Origin: CAWFPR01 sp963817635
GTDB lineage: Bacteria > Acidobacteriota > Vicinamibacteria > Vicinamibacterales > 2-12-FULL-66-21
Assembly (NCBI GenBank): GCA_963817635.1
Contig: CAWFPR010000005.1
Span: 124,001-188,000 of the forward strand
Length of the DNA stretch: 64,000 nt
Direction of reading: 5' to 3'
In this document: positions 35,463 to 44,455 of the stretch, in pieces
How positions within the stretch are numbered: position 1 is the first letter of the stretch
Layout of the letters: each line of letters begins with the position of its first letter
Made by a program: the position numbers and the translations under genes
Notes under the pieces: model-generated
What the model saw: the letters and a program-made list of their open reading frames with translations, nothing else
Told to the model about the DNA's origin: nothing
Databases searched by the model: none

Positions 35463-36165
35463 GGGCAGGGTCGAACGGATACGTGGCGCAGTTCGCCTTG
35501 AGCGGACAGGTCGGACACTTGGGCTTGCGCGCGCTGCAGAGCGTCGCGCCGAAGTCCATCAGCGCCTGGTTGAAGTCGAACACGTGGCGCGCCGGCAGGA
35601 CCGTGCGCGACACCTCCCAGAGATGCCGGCGCATCGCGTGCGATCGGGGGTCCCCCGAGCCCACGAAGACGCGGAAGAGGACACGCGCGACGTTGGTGTC
35701 CAGGATGGCGGATCGCTGGCCGAACGCGAAACTCATGACGGCGCCGGCCGTGTAGGCCCCGATTCCCTTGAAGGAGCGCAGGGTGACTTCGTCAGACGGC
35801 AGCGAGCCGCCATACCGCGCGACCGATTCGCGCGCGATCGACTGGAGGCGCCGCGGCCTGACGTTGTAGCCGAGCGGCCGCCAGGCTGCCGCGACACCCG
35901 CTTCGTCGGCGATCGCGAGCGCCTCGAGCGTCGGGTACTTCTCGAGCCATTCGTGATACTTCGGCAGGACGCGATCGACCTGCGTCTGCTGAAGCATCAC
36001 CTCGGAAACGAGAATATGGTACGGATCGCTCGTGCGGCGCCATGGCAGATCGCGGCCGTTGCGGCGATACCAGTCGAGCAGGCGGCGCCGGAACCACTGG
36101 CGGCGGACGGGCGGCGGGAGCGGAGGGCCGGATCGGGATCGGGGCGAACGGGCTCGGGAGGTCAT
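35452..36165 (-). CDS. mutY: A/G-specific adenine glycosylase, short form without C-terminal MutT-like domain
   Basis: The protein has about 237 residues. It shows WFRRRLLDWYRRNGRDLPWR, the catalytic Glu in VSEVMLQQTQVDRV, a helix-hairpin-helix GIGAYTAGAVMSFAF with the Asp in AILDTNVARVL, and the 4Fe-4S cluster cysteines C-x6-C-x2-C-x5-C (CSARKPKCPTCPLKANC). It removes A opposite 8-oxoG. The usual C-terminal NUDIX-like recognition domain is missing, but a separate mutT gene overlaps the 3' end. The start MTSRARSPRS is a choice; an upstream ATG would add a basic tail. Confidence 0.85.
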   Translation of the reverse strand: MTSRARSPRSRSGPPLPPPVRRQWFRRRLLDWYRRNGRDLPWRRTSDPYHILVSEVMLQQTQVDRVLPKYHEWLEKYPTLEALAIADEAGVAAAWRPLGYNVRPRRLQSIARESVARYGGSLPSDEVTLRSFKGIGAYTAGAVMSFAFGQRSAILDTNVARVLFRVFVGSGDPRSHAMRRHLWEVSRTVLPARHVFDFNQALMDFGATLCSARKPKCPTCPLKANCATYPFDPARVP

Positions 36166-36294
36166 CGTCGCAGGTGCCTGGATTCTACTTCGGGCCTGCG
36201 CCGTCAGCCCCCGCAAATTCGAGTGGCGGGTCCGTCGATCCCGCACCGGGATGCGAGCCTGGACGGCGGTGCACGCTGACGCCCGACCGGGCGC

Positions 36295-37398
36295 TCAGTG
36301 CCTGGGCAGTGAGCTTTCCACGCGGTCGCGGACCTGGACGAGGTGCTGCGCGGCCCCCGAGCGCGCCCGGGAGCGCACGATGGGCCTCTTCAGTCCGCCC
36401 CAGAAGCCGCTGAGGATGTCGAGTCGGGACCGGTTCACGTAGACGAGATAGGAAGCGGAATCGGGTGCGGTGTCGTCTGTCAGGAGCAGCGTCAATCCGA
36501 GCGACGCGTCGAAATAGTGCGTCGCGTACAGCTGTTTCGAGGCGACGGCGAACACGGCGGGCGACTGCCCGATCAGCGATGCGATGGCGAGGTGGGTGAC
36601 ATTGATCACCGTCGCCGGACCCATTTTTTCCTTCGACCAGTAGATGACGTCCTCGACACCGTCGCTCTGCGCCCGCGGAAACGCGACCAGGTGCTCGTAA
36701 AGACGCGGGAAGCGCGGCAGAACCGCGGCCCCTGATTCGAGCATCGCCTGGAACTGGCCGGCGACCGACAGGGGCCGGTCGGCGTCCGAGTACGTCATGA
36801 GCGCGGCGTCGCCGACCTGGCGGTAGCGTTTCACCATGTCCACCAGCACATCGCGCATCAGCCGGTTCGCCTCCGCCGGCGCCTCCGGCGTGCCCCATCG
36901 CACATCGTCGTGAAAGCGCTGCATGGCGCTGTCCGACAGCTGGACCTTGCAGCTGCCCGGCCGACAGCGCCGCAGCTTGTCGATGTCCTCGGGTTCGAGT
37001 GTCAGGAACTCCGCGTCTGCGGAGGATGCGGGCTGATGGAAGACGCCGATCTGCAGGACGGCTTCGTCCCGCTTGAACGTTTCGATCGCCCGGAGCTGCT
37101 CGATGTAGAACGACGGCGGCACGCGCATCCGGATCGCACCGACCATCGCCACTTCGCGGCCGTCCGACGCCGGGAGCGCCCGCATGACGGCGCGGCGTTC
37201 GTCGAGGTCCTTGAAGTCCGCTGCGGAAAACTGGAACTGTGTCGCGAGGAACGACTCCGCGGCACTGGTGCCCCGCCGCGCAACAATTGGCGTCGTTCCC
37301 ATCAGCGTCAGTAAGGCCAGCGCGATCGCGGCCGGCCGCGGGCAGGACGTGTTGACGCGTGGCGGCGTGGACTCGAATCGTGTGCCGGCTGGCGTCAT
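36295..37398 (-). CDS. Exported protein of unknown function
   Basis: The protein has about 367 residues from ATG 37398. A hydrophobic stretch AAIALALLTLMGTTPIVA suggests a signal peptide or anchor, with a 20-residue N-terminal extension. The mature part is mixed alpha/beta with no motif I can assign: FSAADFKDLDERRAVMRALP, RMRVPPSFYIEQLRAIETF, GVEDVIYWSKEKMGPATVINVTHLA, GLTLLLTDDT. It ends in a basic stretch. I do not recognise a family. It is separated from mutY by about 130 nt. Confidence 0.55.
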   Translation of the reverse strand: MTPAGTRFESTPPRVNTSCPRPAAIALALLTLMGTTPIVARRGTSAAESFLATQFQFSAADFKDLDERRAVMRALPASDGREVAMVGAIRMRVPPSFYIEQLRAIETFKRDEAVLQIGVFHQPASSADAEFLTLEPEDIDKLRRCRPGSCKVQLSDSAMQRFHDDVRWGTPEAPAEANRLMRDVLVDMVKRYRQVGDAALMTYSDADRPLSVAGQFQAMLESGAAVLPRFPRLYEHLVAFPRAQSDGVEDVIYWSKEKMGPATVINVTHLAIASLIGQSPAVFAVASKQLYATHYFDASLGLTLLLTDDTAPDSASYLVYVNRSRLDILSGFWGGLKRPIVRSRARSGAAQHLVQVRDRVESSLPRH

Positions 37399-37502
37399 AT
37401 CGCTCCCGAGTGCAAATCCCGGCCCAGTGATGCCCTGCCTTGTCCTGCCGTTCGCATCACTTTCGGAGTCGCGAGCCGGCAAGGGGAAGCGATAATGGGA
37501 CA

Positions 37503-38042
37503 GTGAAAATCTACACCAGAACGGGCGATCGTGGGGAAACCGGCCTGTTCGACGGCACCCGGGTCGCCAAGTCCGATCCGCGGGTCGCCACCTATGGCGA
37601 GGTGGACGAACTGAACGCCTGGCTCGGCCTCGTGCGGGCCGAATCGATCGACGCGCAGCTTGGCTCGATGCTCGAGCAGATTCAGCGCGATCTCTTCGCG
37701 CTCGGCGCGCGCCTGGCGGACCCCGCCAGCCGCATCGCGGCGCGGGTGACGAAAGCTGCCGTGACGCCGGCCGACGTCGTGCGGCTCGAGCGGTGGATCG
37801 ATGAGCTCGAAGCTGAGCTGCCGCCGCTGCGTAGATTCATCCTGGCGGGCGGATCGCGAGCGGGCGCCGCGCTCCACGTGGCGCGCACCGTCTGCCGGCG
37901 CGCCGAGCGCGCCATGGTGTCGCTCGGCCCGGACGCCTTCGAGGCCGATCTCCTGACATACGTCAATCGCCTGTCCGATCTGCTCTTCGTGATGGCGCGC
38001 GCGGCCAATCACAGGAGTGGCGCGACGGAATCCGAGTGGTAG
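37503..38042 (+). CDS. Cob(I)yrinic acid a,c-diamide adenosyltransferase, PduO type
   Basis: The protein has 179 residues and shows the PduO N-terminal motif KIYTRTGDRGETGLFDGTRV, then VATYGEVDELNAWLG, and the C-terminal ATP site FILAGGSRAGAALHVARTVCRRAER (in part) with LTYVNRLSDLLFVMAR. It transfers adenosine from ATP to cobalamin to make coenzyme B12. The GTG start is taken because GATAAT lies exactly 6 nt upstream. The stop overlaps the GTG of hpnC, so translation is probably coupled, although the functions are not obviously linked. Confidence 0.9.
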   Translation: MKIYTRTGDRGETGLFDGTRVAKSDPRVATYGEVDELNAWLGLVRAESIDAQLGSMLEQIQRDLFALGARLADPASRIAARVTKAAVTPADVVRLERWIDELEAELPPLRRFILAGGSRAGAALHVARTVCRRAERAMVSLGPDAFEADLLTYVNRLSDLLFVMARAANHRSGATESEW

Positions 38043-38941
38043 CCGCGCTCGTGACCGCACCGGATCCCCTCGCCGCGGCCTACCGTCACTGCCTGCGCCT
38101 CGCCGCCGGGCACTACGAGAACTTCCCCGTCGCCTCGCTGCTCCTTCCCGCATCGATGCGTCCGCATATTGCGGCGATCTACGCCTTCGCACGCCGCGCG
38201 GACGACTTCGCGGACGAACCCGGCCCGGAGCCCGCCGCCCGCCTCCGGCTGCTCGACGACTGGCACCACCGCCTTCACGGCGGCGGGGCGAACGGCGGCG
38301 CTCCGGACGACCTGATCTTCATTGCGCTCGAACACACGATCGAGGCGTGCCGTCTGCCCGTCGGCCTGTTCGACGATCTGCTCAGCGCCTTCATGCAGGA
38401 CGTCGGTACGCACCGCTACCGCACGTGGGCCGACGTGATGGACTATTGCCGTCGCTCGGCCAATCCGGTCGGACGGCTCGTGCTGCGCGTGGCCGGGCAC
38501 GACGATCCGCGGCTCGATGCCGCGTCGGACGCCGTGTGTACGGCGCTCCAGCTCGCGAACTTCTGGCAGGATTTCGGGCGCGACTGGCGCAACGGGCGAC
38601 TCTACCTGCCGATGGAGGAGTGCGACCGTCACGGCGCGCGCGAGGCCGATCTCGACGCCGGCAGGATGACCGTCGCCTGGCGGCGCGCCGTGGAAGCGGC
38701 GGTCAGCCGCACGCGCGATCTGTTTGCGGCGGGCCGCCCCGTCTGCGACGGCGTCCGCGGCCGGCTCCGATGGGAACTGCGCCTGACGTGGCTCGGCGGC
38801 TCGCGTATTCTGGACAAGATAGGAGCGGCCGGCTTCGACGTGCTCGAACATCGGCCGACGCTCGGCGTCAGAGACGCGGCTCCACTCGTCTGGCAGGCGA
38901 CGACCTGGACCACGGCTCGCACGGATTCGCTGCAGGATTGA
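38036..38941 (+). CDS. hpnC: Squalene synthesis protein HpnC
   Basis: The squalene/phytoene synthase fold is seen in about 300 residues: HYENFPVASLLLPASMRPHIAAIYAFARRADDFADE (in part; first Asp-rich motif DDFADE), then YCRRSANPVGRLVL and LQLANFWQDFGRDWRNGRLYLP with the second Asp motif. HpnC, HpnD and HpnE together make squalene from farnesyl diphosphate by way of presqualene diphosphate and hydroxysqualene, for hopanoids. HpnD and HpnE follow in the expected order. The start may be GTG 38036, overlapping the previous stop, or GTG 38051. Confidence 0.9.
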   Translation: MVAALVTAPDPLAAAYRHCLRLAAGHYENFPVASLLLPASMRPHIAAIYAFARRADDFADEPGPEPAARLRLLDDWHHRLHGGGANGGAPDDLIFIALEHTIEACRLPVGLFDDLLSAFMQDVGTHRYRTWADVMDYCRRSANPVGRLVLRVAGHDDPRLDAASDAVCTALQLANFWQDFGRDWRNGRLYLPMEECDRHGAREADLDAGRMTVAWRRAVEAAVSRTRDLFAAGRPVCDGVRGRLRWELRLTWLGGSRILDKIGAAGFDVLEHRPTLGVRDAAPLVWQATTWTTARTDSLQD

Positions 38942-38970
38942 CGATGGGGTTGAGGATTTAGGGACCAGGC

Positions 38971-39808
38971 TTGTCGCGCGATACCAACTTCTACTACTCG
39001 TTCCTCGTCCTCCCGGCGGAGAAGCGGCGCGCTATCGTGGCCGTGTGGGACTTCTGCCGTGCGGTGGACGACGGGGTGGACGAAGTGGAGGACCTGGCGG
39101 CGGCGAGAACCGAGACCGAGCGATGGCGCCGTGAGGTGGCGGCCCTGTTCGAAGGCGGCGCGCCCGGGACGGCCCAGGGGCAGGCGCTCGTGCCGCTGGT
39201 GCAGCGCTTCAACCTGCCGCGCTCGGCGTTCGACGCGCTCATCGAAGGCGTCGAGATGGACCTCGGGTCGCGCCGGTATGCCACGTTCGACGACCTGTAT
39301 GAGGACCTGCATCAGGGTGGCATCGGCTGTCGGCCTGATGTGCGTGGAGATTTTCGGGTACCGCGAGGCTGGCGCGCGGCAGTATGCCGTAGACCTGGGC
39401 GTCGCGCTCCAGTTGACGAATATCCTCCGCGACGTCCCGGTGGATCTGGCGCAGGGACGCGTCTACATGCCCCTCGAGGACCTGGACCGCCACGGTGTCA
39501 CCGAGGCGGATCTCCGTCGCGAAGTCGCCGCCTCGGGGCGCGGCGTGCAATCGCCGGCGGTCAAGGCGCTGCTGCGGCAACAGGCCGCGCGCGCCCGCAC
39601 CTACTATGCGCGTGCCGCGGCGACCCTCCCGCACCGGGACGCGCGCAGGCTGGTGGCCGCCGAGATCATGGGCGCGATCTATCGCGGGATACTCGATCGG
39701 ATCGAGGCGCGCGACTACGACGTCTTCACGACGCTCGTACGCATCCCGCGCCCGCGCCGGGCGCTGATCGCGGCGATGACCTGGGCCCGGGTGGCGGCGG
39801 GGGCCTAG
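38971..39808 (+). CDS. hpnD: Presqualene diphosphate synthase HpnD, one frameshift
   Basis: A TTG start gives MSRDTNFYYSFLVLPAEKRRAIVAVWDFCRAVDDGVDE (in part), with the first Asp-rich motif. One extra base near 39307-39310 breaks the frame; correction gives YEDCIRVASAVGLMCVEIFGY. The second motif is ALQLTNILRDVPVDLAQGRVYMP. The span is 3n+1, in agreement with one insertion. The enzyme condenses two farnesyl diphosphates to presqualene diphosphate. It lies between hpnC and hpnE with short gaps, clearly one operon. Confidence 0.88.
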
Positions 39809-39818
39809 GCCCCGGGTC

Positions 39819-41168
39819 ATGCCATCTCCTGACGTCATCGTCATCGGCGCCGGTTTTGCCGGGCTCAGCGCGGCCGCCGCCCTGGCGGAGACGGGCGCCC
39901 GCGTGCTCGTGCTCGAAGCGCGGGCGCAACCCGGGGGCCGTGCGACGGCGTTCACCGACCGCGCCACCGGTGAGCTCGTGGACAACGGTCAACACGTCCT
40001 GTTCGGGTGCTATCGGGCGACCTTCGAATTCCTGCGGCGCGTCGGGGCGATGGACAACGTGCGGCTGCAGCCGTCGCTCCAGGTCACCTACATCGACACG
40101 CTCGGCAGACGGTCCGTATTGAAGTGTCCCCCCCTGCCAGCGCCTTTCCACCTGCTGGGTGGTGTGCTCGACTGGGATGCGATGCCGTGGAGCGACCGGC
40201 TGTCGGTCCTCCGGCTGTCCGGGCCGCTTCGCCGGGCACGACGCGACCTGCGCCGCAGCGGCCGAGTCAGCATCGCGCCTCCCGCGACGGTGTCGCAGTG
40301 GCTGCACGCCAACCGGCAGGGGCGGAAGGTGACGGAGTGGCTGTGGGAACCGCTGGCGGTGGCGGCGCTCAACCAGGATCCCGCGACCGCCTCGGCGGCT
40401 CCGTTCGTCCGTGTGCTGGCCGAGATGTTCGGCACGGACGAATCAGCCGCGGCGCTCGCGCTCCCGACCAGGCCGCTGCACCTGATGTACGCGGAGCCGG
40501 CGCGCGCGTTCATCGAGGCGCGCGGCGGCGAGGTTCGCCTCAACGCCCTGGCCCGCGTCCTGACGGGCCCCGGTCGAGTCGACGCGGTGGAGATTCGCGG
40601 TGAGCGCATCGCCGCGAACCGGGTCATCGCCGCGGTCCCGTGGTTCGGGCTGGGGCCCCTGTTCGGCGCGAACCCGCCCGCGGCGCTCGCCGGCACAATC
40701 GATGCCGCAGCCGCCATGGAGTCGATGCCCATTGTCACGGTGAACCTCTGGTACGACCGGCGTGTGATGGACGACGCCTTCGTGGGGCTTCCAGGACGCA
40801 GAATGCAGTGGGTGTTCGACAAGCGAATCGCCTTCGGAGGCGACGCGTCGCACCTCTCGCTCGTGTCGAGCGGCGCCACGACGCTCACCGCGCTGTCGAA
40901 CGAGGAACTCACGGCGCTTGCCGCCGCGGAGGTCCGCGACGCGCTCCCTCGCGCGCGGGACGCCCGCCTCGTGCGCGCCACGGCGGTGAGGGAGAAGCAG
41001 GCCACGTTTTCCCTCGCGCCGGGCCAGCCGGTGCGGCCGGCGACCGGAACCGCCATCGCCGGGCTCTGGCTCGCCGGCGATTGGATCGATACGGGGTTAC
41101 CTTCTACTATTGAGAGCGCGGTCGTCAGCGGCCATCGCGCCGCGCAAGCCGTGCTGGCGCGGAGCTGA
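39819..41168 (+). CDS. hpnE: Hydroxysqualene dehydroxylase HpnE (FAD-dependent amine oxidase fold)
   Basis: The protein has 449 residues. An FAD-binding N-terminus DVIVIGAGFAGLSAAAAL is followed by VLEARAQPGGRATAF and DNGQHVLFGCYRATFEFL, the HpnE-typical NGQH region. The C-terminus WLAGDWIDTGLPSTIESAVVSG is the second FAD motif of phytoene desaturase-like enzymes. HpnE reduces hydroxysqualene to squalene. No squalene-hopene cyclase (shc) gene is in this window, so the end product is not shown. The start ATG lies 11 nt after the hpnD stop. Confidence 0.9.
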   Translation: MPSPDVIVIGAGFAGLSAAAALAETGARVLVLEARAQPGGRATAFTDRATGELVDNGQHVLFGCYRATFEFLRRVGAMDNVRLQPSLQVTYIDTLGRRSVLKCPPLPAPFHLLGGVLDWDAMPWSDRLSVLRLSGPLRRARRDLRRSGRVSIAPPATVSQWLHANRQGRKVTEWLWEPLAVAALNQDPATASAAPFVRVLAEMFGTDESAAALALPTRPLHLMYAEPARAFIEARGGEVRLNALARVLTGPGRVDAVEIRGERIAANRVIAAVPWFGLGPLFGANPPAALAGTIDAAAAMESMPIVTVNLWYDRRVMDDAFVGLPGRRMQWVFDKRIAFGGDASHLSLVSSGATTLTALSNEELTALAAAEVRDALPRARDARLVRATAVREKQATFSLAPGQPVRPATGTAIAGLWLAGDWIDTGLPSTIESAVVSGHRAAQAVLARS

Positions 41169-41267
41169 CGCGGCCGGACCGCGACTGGCGCGTGGCGCGC
41201 CCACTCCGCGGAGCGTACGGCCGTCGCCCGGCGCACTCCGTCACCGTCCGATTGACCAATTGACCAC

Positions 41268-42434
41268 ATGAAATCCATCGTCGTTCACTATCAGGAGATC
41301 GCCCTCAAGGGGAACAATCGCCCGTGGTTCGTGGCGCGGCTGGCGAGGAACATGCGGCAGGCCGTCGCCGGCCTCGGCGTCAGGGAAGTGCGCGTGCTGA
41401 TGGGCCGGATCGAGGTGCTCCTGGGCGATGCCGACTCCGGCAAGGTGCGCGATCGGCTCGGCCGTGTGTTCGGCATCGCGAACTTTGCCGAGGCGGGCCG
41501 CGCGCCGCTCGACGTGGACGCGATCGCCTCGGCCATCCTCGCCGACCTGGGCGATCGGCAGGCGAAGACCTTTCGCGTGTCGGCCAAGCGCGCCGACAAG
41601 CGGTTTCCCCTCAGCTCGCCGGAGATCGAACGCGAGGTCGGCGGGCGCATCAAGGAAGCCCGAGGGTGGACGGTCAACCTGGGGCATCCCGAATTCACGA
41701 TTCACGTCGAGGCGCTCACGAACGAAGCGTTCTACTACTTCGGCAAGGAACCCGGAGCCGGCGGCATGCCGGTCGGTACCAGCGGCCGGGTCGCGTGCCT
41801 CATGTCGGGCGGCATCGATTCTCCGGTGGCCGCGTGGCGACTGATGCGGCGAGGCTGCCGCGTGCTGCTCGTGCACTTCCACAGCTATCCGATTCTCTCG
41901 CGCGCGTCGCAGGAGAAGGTGCGCGAGCTGGCAAAGCTCCTGGCCACCTACCAGCACCACTCCCGGCTCCTTCTCGTCCCGTTCGGCGAGATTCAACAGC
42001 AGGTGGTGCTGGCGGTTGCGCCTCCGCTGCGCGTCGTCATCTATCGCCGGCTGATGATGCGTATTGCCGAGGCCCTCGCACGACGTGCGAAGGCGCAGGC
42101 GCTCGTGACGGGCGAGGTCGTCGGTCAGGTCGCCTCGCAGACGCTGGAAAACCTGGCGTCCATCAACAGCGTCGTGACCATGCCGGTGCTGCGACCGCTG
42201 GTCGGCATGGACAAGGACGAAATCACGGCGGAAGCTCAGCGGCTTGGGACCTACCCGATCTCGATCATCCCCGACCAGGACTGCTGCACGCTCTTCACGC
42301 CGCGTCATCCAGCCACGAAGGCCCGGTGGGCCGATGTCACCCGCGCGGAAGCGGCCCTCCCGATAGACGAGATCGTCACACAGGCGGTGGCGGCGACGTC
42401 CGTGGAGGACTTCGAGTACCCTGAGCTAGAATAG
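41268..42434 (+). CDS. thiI: tRNA 4-thiouridine synthase/thiamine sulfurtransferase ThiI, without rhodanese domain
   Basis: The protein has 388 residues. An N-terminal ferredoxin-like and THUMP region (SIVVHYQEIALKGNNRPWF, EFTIHVEALTNEAFYYF) precedes the PP-loop CLMSGGIDSPVAAW, and the catalytic-domain region includes TGEVVGQVASQTLENL and IPDQDCCTLF. It activates U8 of tRNA with ATP for thiolation. The E. coli rhodanese extension is missing, as in many bacteria. The CC pair near the C-terminus (DQDCCTLF) aligns with the Cys region of short ThiI proteins. The LacD-like gene follows 7 nt later. Confidence 0.92.
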   Translation: MKSIVVHYQEIALKGNNRPWFVARLARNMRQAVAGLGVREVRVLMGRIEVLLGDADSGKVRDRLGRVFGIANFAEAGRAPLDVDAIASAILADLGDRQAKTFRVSAKRADKRFPLSSPEIEREVGGRIKEARGWTVNLGHPEFTIHVEALTNEAFYYFGKEPGAGGMPVGTSGRVACLMSGGIDSPVAAWRLMRRGCRVLLVHFHSYPILSRASQEKVRELAKLLATYQHHSRLLLVPFGEIQQQVVLAVAPPLRVVIYRRLMMRIAEALARRAKAQALVTGEVVGQVASQTLENLASINSVVTMPVLRPLVGMDKDEITAEAQRLGTYPISIIPDQDCCTLFTPRHPATKARWADVTRAEAALPIDEIVTQAVAATSVEDFEYPELE

Positions 42435-42441
42435 GCACGCT

Positions 42442-43449
42442 ATGAAGATCACACCAGGCAAGCTCGCAGGCATGAAGGCGGTCTCGAACGATCGCGGCGT
42501 GATCGCCGCGGCCGCGATGGATCAGCGTGGATCGCTCAAGAAGGCCCTCGGCAAGGAGAAGGGATCCGACGTCGGCGACCACGAGATGGAGGAGTTCAAG
42601 ACGCTCGTCACCGAGGTGCTGACGAAGCACGCGACCGCCATCCTGCTCGACCCCGAGTGGGGGCTGCCCGCCAGCCGGCGGCGCGCGAAGGGTGCCGGAC
42701 TCCTTCTGGCCTACGAAAAGACCGGGTATGACGCGGCAAAGCCCGGCCGCCTGCCCGACCTGCTCGACGTCTGGAGCGTTCGACGCCTGAAGGAGGCCGG
42801 GGCGGACTGCCTCAAGATTCTGCTCTACTACACGCCCTTCGAGTCCAAGCCCACCAACGACCTGAAACAGGCGTGGGTCGAACGGATTGGCGACGAATGC
42901 CGCGCCAACGACATACCCTTCTTCCTGGAGTTCGTCGGCTACGAAGACGGCGCCGACGAGAAGGGTCTGGAGTACGCGAAGAAGAAGCCGCAGATCGTCA
43001 CCGGCGCGATGCAGGAGTTCACGAAGGATCGCTACGGCGTGGACGTGATGAAGGTCGAGATCCCCGTGAACATGAAGTTCGTCGAGGGATCGAAGGTATT
43101 CGGCGGCCAGAAGGCCTACTCGAAGCAGGAGGCGATGCAGCACTTCCGCCACGCGGCGGACGTCTCCACCAAGCCGTTCATCTACCTGTCGGCCGGCGTC
43201 AGCAACGCGGAATTCACCGAAGGACTCGAGCTGGCGGCCGAGGCCGGCACGAAGTTCTCGGGCGTGCTGTGCGGCCGCGCCACCTGGAAGGATGGCATCA
43301 GCGTCTACGCGAAGCAGGGCGCCGACGCGTTCCGCCACTGGCTCGAAACGGAAGGCGTCAAGAACATCTCCAACGTGAACGAGCGCGTCAAGGCCGCCCA
43401 TCCCTGGTTCGAGTTCTACGGGGCGAAGTCGGCTGACGAGCTGGCTTAG
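42442..43449 (+). CDS. LacD-type tagatose-1,6-bisphosphate aldolase (class I)
   Basis: The protein has 335 residues and matches class I LacD: GKLAGMKAVSNDRGVIAAAAMDQRGSL (in part), LLDPEWGLPAS, then the Schiff-base Lys in GADCLKILLYYTPF, followed by FFLEFVGYEDGAD and VDVMKVEIPVNMKFV. It cleaves tagatose bisphosphate or related ketose bisphosphates into triose phosphates. No other lac or gat genes are present, so the physiological sugar is open. TAGAAT at 42427-42432 ends 9 nt before the ATG and could drive it separately from thiI. The 3' end runs into a heptamer array. Confidence 0.85.
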   Translation: MKITPGKLAGMKAVSNDRGVIAAAAMDQRGSLKKALGKEKGSDVGDHEMEEFKTLVTEVLTKHATAILLDPEWGLPASRRRAKGAGLLLAYEKTGYDAAKPGRLPDLLDVWSVRRLKEAGADCLKILLYYTPFESKPTNDLKQAWVERIGDECRANDIPFFLEFVGYEDGADEKGLEYAKKKPQIVTGAMQEFTKDRYGVDVMKVEIPVNMKFVEGSKVFGGQKAYSKQEAMQHFRHAADVSTKPFIYLSAGVSNAEFTEGLELAAEAGTKFSGVLCGRATWKDGISVYAKQGADAFRHWLETEGVKNISNVNERVKAAHPWFEFYGAKSADELA

Positions 43450-43472
43450 GGCTCAGGGCTCAGGGCTCAGGG
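43449..43472 (+). repeat. Heptamer array GGGCTCA between convergent genes
   Basis: Three units of GGCTCAG (with GGG joints) fill the gap between the aldolase stop and the ygfZ 3' end. They also encode the final residues of YgfZ (SLSPEP) on the other strand. Confidence 0.8.
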
Positions 43473-44427
43473 AAATCGACGCGGCGGCGCCGCCGACTTC
43501 GACGGACGCTCCGGCGGTCGCGGCGTCGCGGTGCACGTAGCCGAGCGCCACGGGCGTGTGGGTGGACGGGGACATCGCCGCACTGGTGATGTGCCCGACT
43601 TCCCTGCCGCCGCTCAGGATCGCATCCCCCGCCGCGGGAACGGTCGTCCCCTTTCCGAACGCGAGCCTCACGAGACGGCGCGCCACGCGTCCGTGCCCGC
43701 GGTGCAGGACGCGGATGATGACCTCCTGGCCGACGTAGCACCCCTTGGTCAGGCTGATGGCGCGGTCTTCGATTCCGGCCTCCAGAGGGATGGTGTCCTC
43801 GCCCATGTCGACCTGGAAGAGCGGCCGGCCGGCGTCGATTCGCACAGCCTCGGCCAGCGCCGGATCGATGGCTACCGCTCCGCCCGCCAGCGCGCGCCTC
43901 GAGATCTCAGCCTCGCGTCCGGCAGGGACGACGAGGTCGAACCCTGCCACCCCGATGTCGTCGCTTCGGACAACGAGCGTCCCCTGTGAGTGAAGGTTGC
44001 CATGGAGCAGGAGGCTGTCGAGCTCGGGCTCGGCGAGGGCCGATAGCGCGGCGACCACGCGGGCGGCGGACGGACCATAGACGCCAATCTCGGCCGTCTG
44101 CGCAGTGATGTTCGCAACCTCCACGTCTTCGCTGAAGACGAACTGCGACCATCGATCCGCGACCGGTTGAGCGAGCGGCCCGGCCAGATCGACGACGAGG
44201 TCGTCCCCCGTCTCGAAGAGGCGCATGTCGGCGATCATCCGGCCCTGGGCGGTGAGGTAGGCCGCATAGCACCCCTGTCCCGCCGTCAGGGACGCGACGT
44301 CGTTCGTGAGCAGTCCCTGGAGATAGGTGCGCCGATCGGCGCCGGTCAGCCGCAGCCGGCCGCGGGACGAGCGGTCCACGAGCGCGGCGCCGGCGGTCAG
44401 CGCGAGATACTGTTCAGGTGGATACAT
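43453..44427 (-). CDS. ygfZ: YgfZ-family folate-binding Fe-S cluster assembly protein
   Basis: The protein has 324 residues and resembles aminomethyltransferase: ALVDRSSRGRLRLTGADRRTYLQGLLTNDV (in part), and the diagnostic KGCYVGQEVIIRVLHRG. YgfZ uses tetrahydrofolate and helps to assemble or repair Fe-S clusters, for example in MiaB. The start at 44427 begins the conserved MYPPEQYLALTAGAALVDR block. Its last residues (SPEP) come from the heptamer array and are probably not functional. It is divergent from the exported hydrolase, with a 28-nt gap. Confidence 0.88.
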   Translation of the reverse strand: MYPPEQYLALTAGAALVDRSSRGRLRLTGADRRTYLQGLLTNDVASLTAGQGCYAAYLTAQGRMIADMRLFETGDDLVVDLAGPLAQPVADRWSQFVFSEDVEVANITAQTAEIGVYGPSAARVVAALSALAEPELDSLLLHGNLHSQGTLVVRSDDIGVAGFDLVVPAGREAEISRRALAGGAVAIDPALAEAVRIDAGRPLFQVDMGEDTIPLEAGIEDRAISLTKGCYVGQEVIIRVLHRGHGRVARRLVRLAFGKGTTVPAAGDAILSGGREVGHITSAAMSPSTHTPVALGYVHRDAATAGASVEVGGAAASISLSPEP

Positions 44428-44455
44428 GGCGGGGGTTCGCTGATATCCTCGGTAG

